A stretch of 64,000 nt of DNA from UBA1479 sp048263775. GTDB taxonomy: Bacteria; Pseudomonadota; Alphaproteobacteria; Rhodospirillales; Casp-alpha2. The DNA lies in contig JBLXDU010000002.1 of the NCBI GenBank assembly GCA_048263775.1, positions 62,001-126,000 of the forward strand, in the 5' to 3' direction. Positions 24,820-33,686 of the stretch are shown one piece after another. The translations under genes were made by a program, and so were the position numbers. Position 1 is the stretch's first letter; every line of letters begins with the position of its first letter. Below the pieces are notes generated by a model. It ran no database searches. It had not been told where the DNA came from and saw only the letters and a program-made list of their open reading frames with translations.

Positions 24820-25717
24820 CGTATTCCTGATACAGGCGCTGGGTGGCGGCTGCGTCCATGGGCATGACCGGCGGGCGCATGTTGGCCCAGGCGTTATCGC
24901 CCGTGTGGCGGGCGACCATGGCCTTCAGGGACGGAATCAGCGGATAGCCGGAAATGATCTTGCGCACGGCGGCCAGCGGCTTCTGAAGTTCTTCCACGTT
25001 GCCGTCGTCGCCGTTCTTGCGGTACTCGGAATAGACCGCTTGGGCTAGGTCGGACGCGATGTTGGCGCAGGCCGTGATGCAGCCCGCCCCGCCTTCGCGC
25101 AGGACCGGCAGCATCAGATCGTCGGCGCCCGAGAACACGCAGAAGCCGGGGAATTCGCGGGCTGCCGTCAGCATGTTTTCCAGCACGCCGGACGAATCCT
25201 TCATCCCCACGACCGTGTTCGGGTATTCCTTGCGCAGCATGCCGATCAGGTTCATGGAAATCGGCACGCCCGACATCTGCGGGAAGTGGTAGAGGCAGAT
25301 CTTCAGGCGGTCGTCGCCGATGCGCTGGATGACTTCCGAATAGGCGGCGAACAGACCTTCGTCGGACTGATTCTTATAATAGAACGGCGGCAGCATGAGC
25401 ACCGCGCCGGCGCCGACTTCCAGCGCCTTCTTGGTGATCTCGACCGTGTCCGGAATGGCGCAGCAGCCGGTGCCCGGCATCATGGGCTTGGTCGGCACGC
25501 CGTTCTCGGCCAGCTTGTCGAGAATTTCCAGGCGCTCGGCGACGGAAAATGAATTGGCCTCGCCCGTGGTGCCCAGCACGCCCAGGCCGTCGCAGCCGTT
25601 GGCCAGCAGCCATTTGGCATGTGCCGCCATGCGGGCGTGATCGGGGCTCAAATCCGCATGCTGCGGGGTCAGGACGGCGGCATAGACGCCCGTCAGTTCC
25701 AGGTTGCTCGCACTCAT
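24785..25717 (-). CDS. Dihydrodipicolinate synthase-family aldolase
   Basis: 310 residues, a TIM barrel of the DapA/N-acetylneuraminate lyase superfamily. Key features: GTTGE (49-53), the tyrosine of LYHFP (143) and the Schiff-base lysine Lys173 in VVGMKDSSG. AAGGAGAAAGAC precedes the ATG. The lysine-biosynthetic DapA usually differs in the C-terminal region and a genome usually encodes several paralogs, so this could act on another 2-keto acid. The active-site sequence alone does not decide it. It is followed closely by the YgjP gene and preceded by the ycgN-like gene, in the same direction as cobB. Confidence 0.88.
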   Translation of the reverse strand: MSASNLELTGVYAAVLTPQHADLSPDHARMAAHAKWLLANGCDGLGVLGTTGEANSFSVAERLEILDKLAENGVPTKPMMPGTGCCAIPDTVEITKKALEVGAGAVLMLPPFYYKNQSDEGLFAAYSEVIQRIGDDRLKICLYHFPQMSGVPISMNLIGMLRKEYPNTVVGMKDSSGVLENMLTAAREFPGFCVFSGADDLMLPVLREGGAGCITACANIASDLAQAVYSEYRKNGDDGNVEELQKPLAAVRKIISGYPLIPSLKAMVARHTGDNAWANMRPPVMPMDAAATQRLYQEYDGAGLAMAEAA

Positions 25718-25768
25718 GTCTTTCTCCTTCGCAGCGCTTTCCGGCCTGCTTGCCGGGCGGCGGGGCGG

Positions 25769-26236
25769 CTATTTGGGCCAGCCCACCACATGATTTTCCA
25801 GATCGTCGGTATCGCGTTCGGAAACCACGCGGCCGCGCACCGAGATACCTGCATAATGAACCGTTTCCGCATCGCCGGAAACCAGGGGATGCCACCAATA
25901 AAGGTCCTGGCCTTCGGAAATCAAGCGGTATGCGCAGGTAGACGGCAGCCAACCCAGTTTTTTGACCATGCGCGGTGTCAAAATCTGGCATTCGGGGACG
26001 AATCGCTTGCGGTCTTCGTAACTGGAGCAGCGGCAGCTGTCCGTGTCCAAAAGGCGGCAAGCGACGTCGGTATAGAGAATCTCACGCGTCGCTTCGTTTT
26101 CCAGCTTGTTCAGGCAGCAGCGCCCGCAGCCGTCGCACAGTGATTCCCATTCCCCCTTGGACATTTCGGCAAGACCCTTGGTCTTCCAGAACGGCGGCGG
26201 TAGATCGCGTTTCTTCTTCCTGAACAGCCCGAACAT
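25769..26236 (-). CDS. YcgN/UPF0260 cysteine-cluster protein
   Basis: 155 residues. The N-terminal basic stretch is followed by LCDGCGRCC, then CRLLDTDSCRC and further single Cys in VPEC and STCAYR. This is the cysteine pattern of the UPF0260/YcgN family, thought to bind a metal or iron-sulfur cluster; function unknown. HPLVSGDAETVHYAG is the other hallmark. It starts 16 bases after cobB on the same strand. Linkage to the cobalamin genes may be only transcriptional. Confidence 0.9.
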   Translation of the reverse strand: MFGLFRKKKRDLPPPFWKTKGLAEMSKGEWESLCDGCGRCCLNKLENEATREILYTDVACRLLDTDSCRCSSYEDRKRFVPECQILTPRMVKKLGWLPSTCAYRLISEGQDLYWWHPLVSGDAETVHYAGISVRGRVVSERDTDDLENHVVGWPK

Positions 26237-26251
26237 GGACGTTGTCTTTCC

Positions 26252-27631
26252 TTAAGGGGCGATAAAGGCCGACAGCATACTGCCCTCAGGCGCCGCGTCC
26301 TCCCGGTCGATCAGATGGACAAACGATCCCATGACACTGCCCCGCCGCCGGCCCAAGGCGCCCAGATACATACCGTCGACGTTGGAGACGTGGAACAGAG
26401 GGGCATCAATGCCTTCGGCCAAGCCCTCGGCGATGATCGTCGCGTAATGGAATTCATGGCCGCGCAGCGCTGTCCCGGCCGGCCCGAACGGCCCGGCATC
26501 GGCGATGACCGCGCGGCGGTAGCCTAAGTGCAGTTTGCGTTGGGCGAACGACGTTTCAACGGGCAGCAGCCCGGCCATGGCATGGGCTCGACCCTCGGCA
26601 TCAGTCAAGGTATCGCCCAGCACCATGTAGCCGCCGCATTCGCCGAACACGGTATGCCCCGCCGCCGCCACGCTGCGCAGTCCGGCCAGGAAGCGGGTGT
26701 TTCCGGCCAGACGCTCCGCGTGCAGTTCCGGATAGCCGCCGGGCAGATAGACCGCGTCGGCATCGGCCGCCGGCGCCTCGTCTTCCAGCGGCGAAAAGAA
26801 GGTGATTTCGGCCCCGGCATGGCGCCAGCCGTCCAACATATGCGGATAGCAGAACGAAAACGCCCGGTCGCGGGCGACCGCGATCTTTTGGCCCAACGGC
26901 GACAACGGCAGGGCATCCGTGTTTTCGGTGGTGCTTGTGGCGCGGGCCAGAGTGCGGAGCGCGGCTGTATCGACATGGGCGGCGACGGCTTCGGCGGCGG
27001 CATTCAGGAAGGCTTCCAGGTCGCCATGCTCGCCCGCCTGCACCAAACCCAAGTGGCGTTCGGGCAGGGTCAGGTCCGCCAGCCGGGGCAGGCAGCCGAG
27101 CACGGGAATGTCCGGGTGATCCTGGGTCATAGCGGCAGTGAGGATATCCGCGTGCCGGGTGCTGCCCGTTCGGTTGAACACCACACCGGCGACGGTGACG
27201 TCGGGGCGGTGACGGGCGAAGCCGCCGACCAGGGCCGCCGCCGACGCCCCCTGGGCCGCCGCATCGACCACCAGGATCACCGGCCAGCCGAAGGTGCGGG
27301 CCGCGTCGGCGGTCGAACCCTCGTCCAGCTTGGCGCCGTCGAACAGGCCCATGACCCCTTCGCAGACAATCAGGTCCGCCCCCTTGGCGGATGCGGCCAG
27401 GACGGATGCCAGGGTCCCGTCTCGCATGGCCCAAAGATCCAGATTGGGGCAGGGCCGGCCGCCGGCGGCCTGATGAAAGGCGGGATCGATATAATCGGGG
27501 CCGACCTTAGCCGAAGCCGCGGCAACACCGGTGTCGCGGAAATGGCGCAGCAGGCCAAGGGTCAACAGCGTCTTGCCGCTGCCCGACGACGGGGCGGCGA
27601 TGACGATCCCCGGCGGGAGCCCGCCCGTCAC
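26252..27631 (-). CDS. cobB: Cobyrinate a,c-diamide synthase
   Basis: 459 residues. It amidates the a and c side chains of cob(II)yrinate (early-cobalt route, CbiA activity), using glutamine and ATP. The N-terminal synthetase domain begins with the P-loop SSGSGKTLL (residues 15-23) and has CEGVMGLFDGA. The C-terminal class I glutaminase has the nucleophile in FGECGGYMVLG and the LHLGYR and GHEFHY segments of the family. The start is GTG at 27631, overlapping the SCO stop as GTGA, so the two are translationally coupled. Confidence 0.95.
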   Translation of the reverse strand: MTGGLPPGIVIAAPSSGSGKTLLTLGLLRHFRDTGVAAASAKVGPDYIDPAFHQAAGGRPCPNLDLWAMRDGTLASVLAASAKGADLIVCEGVMGLFDGAKLDEGSTADAARTFGWPVILVVDAAAQGASAAALVGGFARHRPDVTVAGVVFNRTGSTRHADILTAAMTQDHPDIPVLGCLPRLADLTLPERHLGLVQAGEHGDLEAFLNAAAEAVAAHVDTAALRTLARATSTTENTDALPLSPLGQKIAVARDRAFSFCYPHMLDGWRHAGAEITFFSPLEDEAPAADADAVYLPGGYPELHAERLAGNTRFLAGLRSVAAAGHTVFGECGGYMVLGDTLTDAEGRAHAMAGLLPVETSFAQRKLHLGYRRAVIADAGPFGPAGTALRGHEFHYATIIAEGLAEGIDAPLFHVSNVDGMYLGALGRRRGSVMGSFVHLIDREDAAPEGSMLSAFIAP

Positions 27632-28263
27632 AGCAGGGACTTGATCTTGGCCGCCATGGTTTCGGCGTCGGTCTGGGTGCTGAAATGGGTCAGGAACTTG
27701 CCGTTCGGCCCCATCAGATAGATCACCGATGAATGGTCCATCAGATAGGCGTCCTTATCCCCGCCTTCGTCCACGACCTTGGCATAAAACACACGGTAGG
27801 CCTTGGCGGCTTGCTTGATCTGTTCCGGCGTGCCCGTCAAGCCGACGATGCTGGGATGGAAGTGGGCGACATAATCCTTCAGAACCTCGGGCGTGTCGCG
27901 CTCCGGATCGACGGAAACCAGGATGGGCACGACCTGCGCCGCCATGGGGCCGAGCTTGTCCATGGCCGCCGAAATTTCGGTTAGCGAGGTCGGACAGACG
28001 TCCGGGCAGAAGGTGTAACCGAAAAAGATCAGCATGGCCTTGCCCTGGAAATCCTTTTCCGTCACCTGGCGGCCGGTATGGTCGGTCAGGGTGAAGGGGC
28101 CGCCAATCTTCACTTCGGGCGCGGTGCCCGTGCGGGGTGAATCGGCCAGGCGCTGCTGCGCGATCACGGCGGCAACGGCGATCAGGATGACGGCCGCCAG
28201 GCCGATGGCGATGCGGCGCACCAGGCGCAGACGGGAAACGGTTTTGTTGGGTTGCTTGGTCAT
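27628..28263 (-). CDS. SCO-family copper chaperone
   Basis: 211 residues from the ATG at 28263. An N-terminal membrane anchor (IAIGLAAVILIAVAAVIAQQ) holds a periplasmic thioredoxin-like domain. The copper-binding signature FCPDVCP gives Cys86 and Cys90, with the third ligand His177 in MDHSS. SCO proteins deliver copper to the CuA site of cytochrome c oxidase. Here no oxidase genes are adjacent: the gene overlaps cobB by four bases and follows the formate/nitrite channel gene by 70 bases, which is an unusual setting. A second copper-linked system is in the window at 17-20 kb. Confidence 0.94.
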   Translation of the reverse strand: MTKQPNKTVSRLRLVRRIAIGLAAVILIAVAAVIAQQRLADSPRTGTAPEVKIGGPFTLTDHTGRQVTEKDFQGKAMLIFFGYTFCPDVCPTSLTEISAAMDKLGPMAAQVVPILVSVDPERDTPEVLKDYVAHFHPSIVGLTGTPEQIKQAAKAYRVFYAKVVDEGGDKDAYLMDHSSVIYLMGPNGKFLTHFSTQTDAETMAAKIKSLL

Positions 28264-28333
28264 GGCCTCGTTGCCGGCTGTTACAGCGTGTGGGGAAAGT
28301 ACGAACTTTGTCCGTCTATTCAACCTTTGTCGG

Positions 28334-29194
28334 TTAGGAATGTGGCCGTAAATAGACGAGGTAGTAGGTTCCGGCCACGAACAATCCGCCGCCGACCATG
28401 TTGCCGAGCGTCACCGGCACGAGATTGCCCATGAAACCCGCAAGGGTCAGTCCACCCACACCCCCCGGCAGGCCCGCCGCCGCGAGATAGGCGTCGTTGC
28501 CCGCCGCCAGCATGCCGACGGGAATAAAGAACATGTTGGCGATCGAATGCTCGAAGCCCAGGGCGACGAAGGCAGTGATGGGGAATAGGATGGCGAAAAT
28601 CTTGCCGATCACGTCATGGGCCGCGAAGCACAGCCAGACCGCGAGGCAGACCAGGGTGTTGCACATGAGGCCGCGCACGAAGGCGGTGGTGAAATCCAAC
28701 TCGACCTTGGCGGCCGCGATCTTGACCGCCGTCGCGCCGACGGCGCCGGACCCCAGGTCCATGTAGCCGGACCAATAGGCCAGAATGGCCATGGCGACGG
28801 CGCCGGCCAGATTGCCGACATAGGCCACGCCCCAATTGCGCAACAGCGCCACTGTCGCGATCTTGCGGTCGGCCCAGCCCATGACCAGTAGCAGGTTGCC
28901 GGTGAACAGTTCCGCCCCGCCGATCACGACCAGAACCAGGCCGAGGGAGAACGTAATCCCGCCCAGGATGCGCGACGGCCCCAGGCCCAGACCGTGGTTG
29001 GTCATGGTCAGGGTGAACAGCATGGCGCCGAAGGCGATGAAGGCACCGGCCAGCAGGGCCAGGGTGAACAGCGGCAACAGAGGCAGCCCTGCCTTGGCCA
29101 CGCCGGCGACCTCGACCCGCCGCGCCATCTGGGCCGGCGCGTAGGCGTCGAACAGGCTCGGGTCCCGGCCCGGGGGTGGCGCTTGATCGGCCAT
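28334..29194 (-). CDS. Formate/nitrite transporter (FNT) family channel
   Basis: 286 residues from the ATG at 29194, which has GGAGGAGTGACCCC upstream. Six membrane segments are visible, with FNT motifs GGAELFTGNLLLVMGW, FVRGLMCNTLVCLAVW and FEHSIANMFFIPVGML, plus GNMVGGGLFVAGTYY near the end. These line the pentameric pore that passes formate, nitrite or related monovalent anions. Which anion is carried cannot be told. It is divergent from cbiD (95-base gap) and upstream of the SCO and cobB genes in the same direction. Confidence 0.93.
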   Translation of the reverse strand: MADQAPPPGRDPSLFDAYAPAQMARRVEVAGVAKAGLPLLPLFTLALLAGAFIAFGAMLFTLTMTNHGLGLGPSRILGGITFSLGLVLVVIGGAELFTGNLLLVMGWADRKIATVALLRNWGVAYVGNLAGAVAMAILAYWSGYMDLGSGAVGATAVKIAAAKVELDFTTAFVRGLMCNTLVCLAVWLCFAAHDVIGKIFAILFPITAFVALGFEHSIANMFFIPVGMLAAGNDAYLAAAGLPGGVGGLTLAGFMGNLVPVTLGNMVGGGLFVAGTYYLVYLRPHS

Positions 29195-29289
29195 GGGGTC
29201 ACTCCTCCTTGGGCGGTTCGTTGCACAGGCTTTCCCTCTCTTTGTTTTCCCCTTTGGGTCACGGCGGGTCAATGCGCTAGATTCCCGCC

Positions 29290-30369
29290 ATGCCCGCACG
29301 CAAACCGGATGGAAACCTGAAACGTGGCTGGACCACCGGCGCCTGTGCGACGGCGGCGACGGCGGCTGCCTATGAGGCCCTGGTCACAGGCGCCTTCCCG
29401 GAAGCCGTCACCATTACCCTGCCGCGTGGCGAGGAGCCGACCTTTGATCTGGTGCGCACCGGCCTGGACGACGGCACGGCGACCGCCGCCGTCATCAAGG
29501 ACGCGGGCGACGACCCGGATGTGACCCATGGGGCCGAGGTCTCGGTCTCCCTGTGCAAGGGACCCGCCGGGACCGGCGTCACCTTTCGCGCCGGGCCGGG
29601 TGTGGGCACGGTGACCCTGCCCGGTCTGCCCTTGGCCGTTGGCGAGCCCGCCATCAATCCGGGCCCGCGCAGGATGATGACCGGCGTGATCGAGGATTTG
29701 TCCCGGCGCCTGAACGGCCCCGGCGACGTCGAGATCACGGTCGCCATCAAGGACGGCGAGCAGTTGGCCGAAAAGACCATGAACGGGCGCCTCGGCATTC
29801 GCGGGGGGCTGTCCGTGCTGGGCACTACGGGCATCGTCATTCCCTATTCCTGCGCGTCCTGGATCCATTCGATCCACCGCGGCGTCGACGTGGCGCGGGC
29901 GGGTGGAATTACCCATATCGCGGCGGCCACGGGGTCGACCTCGGAAGCGGCGGTGAAGGCGCTCTATAATCTGCCGGACATGGCGCTGATCGATATGGGC
30001 GATTTCGCGGGCGGATTGCTGAAATACCTGCGCCGCCATCCTTTGCCGCGTCTTACCATCGCGGGCGGCTTCGGCAAATTGGCCAAACTGGCGCAGGGGA
30101 ATCTGGATCTGCATTCCGCGCGCTCATCCCTCGACATGAACAAATTGGCGGCGCTGGCGGCCGATGACGCGGCCCTGGCCGAACGCATCAAGACCGCCAA
30201 CACCGGCATGGAAGCCCTGACCCTGGCCCAGGCTGCCGGCGTGGCCCTGGCCGACCGTGTCGCCCAGGGTGCGCGGGAAGTGGCCCTGGCGGCGCTTGCC
30301 GGTGATGTCGCGGTCGAGGTTCTGGTATTCGACCGCCAGGGAGAACTCGCCGGGCGGGCCGGTGGGTAG
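29290..30369 (+). CDS. cbiD: Cobalt-precorrin-5B C1-methyltransferase
   Basis: 359 residues. It methylates C1 of cobalt-precorrin-5B with S-adenosylmethionine, a hallmark of the early-cobalt (anaerobic-type) B12 route. The N-terminal LKRGWTTGACATAAT, the block GEPAINPGPRRMM and TTGIVIPYSC are the CbiD family landmarks. ATG 29290 opens the plus-strand pair cbiD-cobK; the stop overlaps the cobK start by eight bases. It works together with the CbiG part of the fusion gene at 31866-33686, which makes its substrate. Confidence 0.96.
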   Translation: MPARKPDGNLKRGWTTGACATAATAAAYEALVTGAFPEAVTITLPRGEEPTFDLVRTGLDDGTATAAVIKDAGDDPDVTHGAEVSVSLCKGPAGTGVTFRAGPGVGTVTLPGLPLAVGEPAINPGPRRMMTGVIEDLSRRLNGPGDVEITVAIKDGEQLAEKTMNGRLGIRGGLSVLGTTGIVIPYSCASWIHSIHRGVDVARAGGITHIAAATGSTSEAAVKALYNLPDMALIDMGDFAGGLLKYLRRHPLPRLTIAGGFGKLAKLAQGNLDLHSARSSLDMNKLAALAADDAALAERIKTANTGMEALTLAQAAGVALADRVAQGAREVALAALAGDVAVEVLVFDRQGELAGRAGG

Positions 30370-31102
30370 GACGCTCTTGATTTTGGGCGGCACGGCGGAC
30401 GCCCGCGCCCTGGCCGCCGCCGTGCAGGCGCGCTGGCCGGATATGCGCGTCATCACGTCGCTGGCCGGGCGCACGGCGACCCCGCGTCTGCCCGTGGGCG
30501 AGGTCCAGACCGGCGGCTTCGGCGGCGCGGCCGGGTTGGCCGACTATCTCCGGGCCGAAGGCGTTACCGCCCTGATTGACGCCACCCATCCCTTCGCCGC
30601 CGAGATTTCGAAAAGCGCGGCAGAGGCCGCAACAATTGCCCGCGTCCCGCGCCTGGTTCTGGCCCGTCCGCCGTGGCAATTTGTGCAAAATGCTGCAATG
30701 CAGCATGTGTGCAGCATAAGTGCAGCAAAATCGATGCTGGAAAACGCCGGGCAGCGCATCTTTCTTGCTATCGGACGGCAAGAGGTTAGTCAATTCAACA
30801 CGTTAACTGAGCGGTTCTTTTTGCTGCGCTTCATCGACGCGCCCGCGTCGCCGCCGCCGTTTGACCGCTGCGAGGTTCTGACCGGCCGCCCGGAAACTTA
30901 TGATGACGAGCGCAGCATTTTGCAGCAATTCGCCATCGATACCCTGGTTGCCAAGAACGGCGGCAGCGCCGCGTCGCGGGCTAAGGTCGATGCGGCGTTG
31001 GACCTGGGCTTGCGTGTAATCCTGATTGATCCGCCGGACCTTCCGCCGCCGCCCCATGCCGAAAGCATCGACGGGGCCCTCGCCTGGCTGGACAGTCTTT
31101 AG
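30362..31102 (+). CDS. cobK: Cobalt-precorrin-6A reductase
   Basis: 246 residues. It reduces the macrocycle of (cobalt-)precorrin-6A with NADPH (CobK/CbiJ). Landmarks are LLILGGTADARAL at the start, DATHPFAAEIS and IGRQE. The start is uncertain: GTG at 30362, overlapping cbiD by eight bases, or a TTG a few codons on. A stretch of about 160 bases in the middle (near 30670-30830) is AT-rich with several GCAGCA repeats, unlike the rest of the gene, though the protein stays in frame and conserved. It ends four bases into the convergent cobM gene. Confidence 0.92.
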   Translation: MGRTLLILGGTADARALAAAVQARWPDMRVITSLAGRTATPRLPVGEVQTGGFGGAAGLADYLRAEGVTALIDATHPFAAEISKSAAEAATIARVPRLVLARPPWQFVQNAAMQHVCSISAAKSMLENAGQRIFLAIGRQEVSQFNTLTERFFLLRFIDAPASPPPFDRCEVLTGRPETYDDERSILQQFAIDTLVAKNGGSAASRAKVDAALDLGLRVILIDPPDLPPPPHAESIDGALAWLDSL

Positions 31103-31869
31103 GAAGGCTGCGCCTTCTTGGGGCGCAGGACGTGGTGGTGATGGGCCGCGTAAAGGGCGGAATCGTCGAACGCCGTTTCGCCCAATGTGCGGCCGACGAG
31201 GATCAACGCCGTGCGGGTGAAGCCCGCCGCCTTCACCTTTTCCCGGATATCGGCGAGCGTGCCCTCGACCATCTGCTGGTCCGGCCAGGTCACCCGATAG
31301 GCGACGACCACGGGGCAGTCGGCGCCGTAGTGCGGCGTAAGGTCCCGCACCACCTTGGCCAGGTTGTTGACCGACAAATGAACGGCAAGCGTGGCGCCGC
31401 TGCGCCCTAAGGTTTCCAGGTCTTCGCCCTTGGGCATGTCCGAGGCCCGCACCGAGGTACGGGTCAGGATGATGCTCTGGCTGACCTGGGGCAGGGTCAA
31501 TTCGCGTTTCAGGGCGGCGGCGGCGGCGGCGAAGGCGGGCACGCCCGGCGTCACGTCGTAGTCAATGCCAAGCGCATCGAGCCGGCGCATCTGTTCGGCG
31601 ACGGCGCCATAGATCGACGGGTCGCCGGAATGGACGCGGGCGACGTCGTGTCCGGCGGCGTGGGCCGTTTCGATCTCGGCGATGATTTCATCCAGGTTCA
31701 TGGGGGCCGTGTCGATCACCCGGGCACCCTCGGGGGCTTCGGCCACGACCTCGGCCGGGACCAGGGACCCGGCGTAAAGCACGACCGGACAAGCCTTGAT
31801 CAGGTTCAGGCCGCGCACGGTGATCAGGTCGGGCGCGCCCGGCCCGGCGCCGATGAAATGGACGGTCAT
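31099..31869 (-). CDS. cobM: Precorrin-4 C11-methyltransferase
   Basis: 256 residues, tetrapyrrole methyltransferase fold (CobM/CbiF). It methylates C11. The SAM-binding GAGPGAPDLIT is at the start, then VVLYAGSLVP, RVHSGDPSIYGA and VTPGVPAFAAAAA. ATG 31869 overlaps the cbiG-cobJ stop as ATGA, so it belongs to the same translationally coupled run cbiX, cobH, cobL, cobI, cbiG-cobJ, cobM. The C-terminus has a short His cluster (AAHHHHVL). Confidence 0.96.
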   Translation of the reverse strand: MTVHFIGAGPGAPDLITVRGLNLIKACPVVLYAGSLVPAEVVAEAPEGARVIDTAPMNLDEIIAEIETAHAAGHDVARVHSGDPSIYGAVAEQMRRLDALGIDYDVTPGVPAFAAAAAALKRELTLPQVSQSIILTRTSVRASDMPKGEDLETLGRSGATLAVHLSVNNLAKVVRDLTPHYGADCPVVVAYRVTWPDQQMVEGTLADIREKVKAAGFTRTALILVGRTLGETAFDDSALYAAHHHHVLRPKKAQPS

Positions 31870-33686
31870 GTGCCGGTCTCCTGCTTCTGCATTTTTCCGG
31901 CATAGCCCCGGGGGGTATAGACCCAACGCCGGTTGCCGCGGGTGATCGCGCGGGTGTCGGATGATCCGATCATCACCAGGGTCAGCATGTCGACCATATC
32001 GGCCGTCAGGTCTTTCAGGTCGATGACCTGAATGCGCTCACCGTCGCGGCCCAGGTTGCGGGCCAGGATCACCGGTGTCTCCGGCGGGCGGTGGGCCAGC
32101 AAGATGTCGCGGGCCTTTTCCAGCTGCCAGCGCCGGCGCTTGGATACGGGATTGTAGAGCGCCATGACGAAATCGCCCTCGGCCGCCGCCCGCAGGCGCT
32201 TTTCGATGATGTCCCAAGGCGTCAGCAGATCGGATAGCGACACGGCGCAGAAATCATGCCCCAGGGGCGCGCCCGCCCGTGCTGCGGCGGCCTGCAGGGC
32301 GCTCACGCCGGGCTCGATGGTGACGGCAAGGCGGTTCCATCGGGGATCGTTCCCGCGGTCGATCAGTTCCACCACCAGGGTCGCCAGGGCATAGACACCG
32401 GGATCGCCGGAACAGACCAGGGCGACCCGTTTGCCCTCGGCGGCAAGGTCGAGGGCCTTGCGGGCGCGGGCTTCTTCTTCCGACAGGTCCGAGGAATGCA
32501 ACGCCTTGCCTTCGGCGGCGGGGCCCAGCAGGTCCAGGTACAGGCCGTAGCCGACTAGGTCCGTCGCCTCGGCCACGGCACGGGAGACGGCGGGCGTGCG
32601 CCACAAGGGCGTGCCCGGCCCGGTGCCGACCACGGTCAACCGTCCCCGCGCTCGTCCCACGGCCGACGCGTCGATGTTGCCGCTGGCCCTTGCGACCGCG
32701 CAGGTGGCGCGTTTGGATTTGGTCTTTTCCACGATCAGATCGGCCGCCGGTCCTGCAGCGGCCAGGGCTGATCCTTCGGCAACGCCATGGCAGCCGACTT
32801 CCTTGAACACGATGTCCGACGGATTGGCGAGGCGTGGCGTTTCGGCCTCCAGCGTCGCCGCGTCGAAGAACCGCACCGGGACACCCAAGACGTCGCCGAG
32901 ATCGTTGACGGCGGCCTCGTCCATCTTCACGTCGATGGAGGCGACGCAGGCGACGGCACCCGTCGCCAGCCTGTATTTGGCCAGGGTCTCGGTGACAAGG
33001 TCCCGGACTTCGGCGGGATCGGCGTCGCGTTCGCAGCCGACGCCGATGGCCAGCACCGGCGGGTGCAGCACGAGATCGTCCGTGTCCCCCTGAGCGCGAT
33101 CGGTCACCAGGATGCCGGGCTGTGCCGACGGATCGATGGGCAGGCCGGCTTCGGTGAGCCAGCCCGCATCCCCGGCCTGAACGTCCAGGCGCACGGGCTC
33201 CCCCGCCAGGAGCGCGGCGGCGACGGGAAGGGACTTCTTGCGGTTGGCGACCATCCAGCCCGCGGGCGGGTCGTCGACGCCAATGCCGTGGCGCAGGTCG
33301 CCGGTCGTGGTCACGGCGGCGCTGATGCCCAAGGCCTTGGCGATCTCGCGGGCCAGAACGTTGGCGCCGGAATGTCCGCCCAACAGCGGCACCACGGCGC
33401 TGCCGTCCTCGGCCACGGAAATCACCGGTGGCTCGGCGACCTTGTCGGTTAGCAGCGGGGCCAGGGCGCGGATCAGAATGCCCGAGGCGAAGATGCCGAT
33501 CACGGGTTGCCCGGCTTGAAACAGGCGGGCGGCATGGCTTGTGGTTTCGTCGAAGAAGTCATCGGCCTCGGCAACGCGGCCGACCCGGCCATGGACCAGC
33601 GCCCCCGGAATGACGCCCTGCAGGCGGCGGGCCAGCGCCGCCCCCGGTTCGGTCACGGCCAGGATGACGGGCGGGGTGGTGGTCAT
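31866..33686 (-). CDS. CbiG-CobJ fusion: cobalt-precorrin-5A hydrolase and precorrin-3B C17-methyltransferase
   Basis: 606 residues in two parts. The N-terminal CbiG part (about 1-345) has LLGGHSGANVLAREIA (101-116), IGVGCERDAD (about 214-223) and VGCHGVAEGSALAAA (298-312); it opens the delta-lactone and expels acetaldehyde from cobalt-precorrin-5A. The C-terminal CobJ/CbiH part (about 349-606) starts with TVVGTGPGTP and has CSGDPGVYAL and TIEPGVSALQAAAARAGAP; it methylates C17 and contracts the ring. The fusion places two steps of the early-cobalt path in one chain. The gene is coupled by four-base overlaps to cobI upstream and cobM downstream. Confidence 0.94.
   Translation of the reverse strand: MTTTPPVILAVTEPGAALARRLQGVIPGALVHGRVGRVAEADDFFDETTSHAARLFQAGQPVIGIFASGILIRALAPLLTDKVAEPPVISVAEDGSAVVPLLGGHSGANVLAREIAKALGISAAVTTTGDLRHGIGVDDPPAGWMVANRKKSLPVAAALLAGEPVRLDVQAGDAGWLTEAGLPIDPSAQPGILVTDRAQGDTDDLVLHPPVLAIGVGCERDADPAEVRDLVTETLAKYRLATGAVACVASIDVKMDEAAVNDLGDVLGVPVRFFDAATLEAETPRLANPSDIVFKEVGCHGVAEGSALAAAGPAADLIVEKTKSKRATCAVARASGNIDASAVGRARGRLTVVGTGPGTPLWRTPAVSRAVAEATDLVGYGLYLDLLGPAAEGKALHSSDLSEEEARARKALDLAAEGKRVALVCSGDPGVYALATLVVELIDRGNDPRWNRLAVTIEPGVSALQAAAARAGAPLGHDFCAVSLSDLLTPWDIIEKRLRAAAEGDFVMALYNPVSKRRRWQLEKARDILLAHRPPETPVILARNLGRDGERIQVIDLKDLTADMVDMLTLVMIGSSDTRAITRGNRRWVYTPRGYAGKMQKQETGT

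Noticed and set aside
30257..30361. Upstream extension of the cobK frame inside cbiD
   Set aside because: The extra residues are out of frame with cbiD and have no cobK similarity; the reductase fold begins at about 30365.
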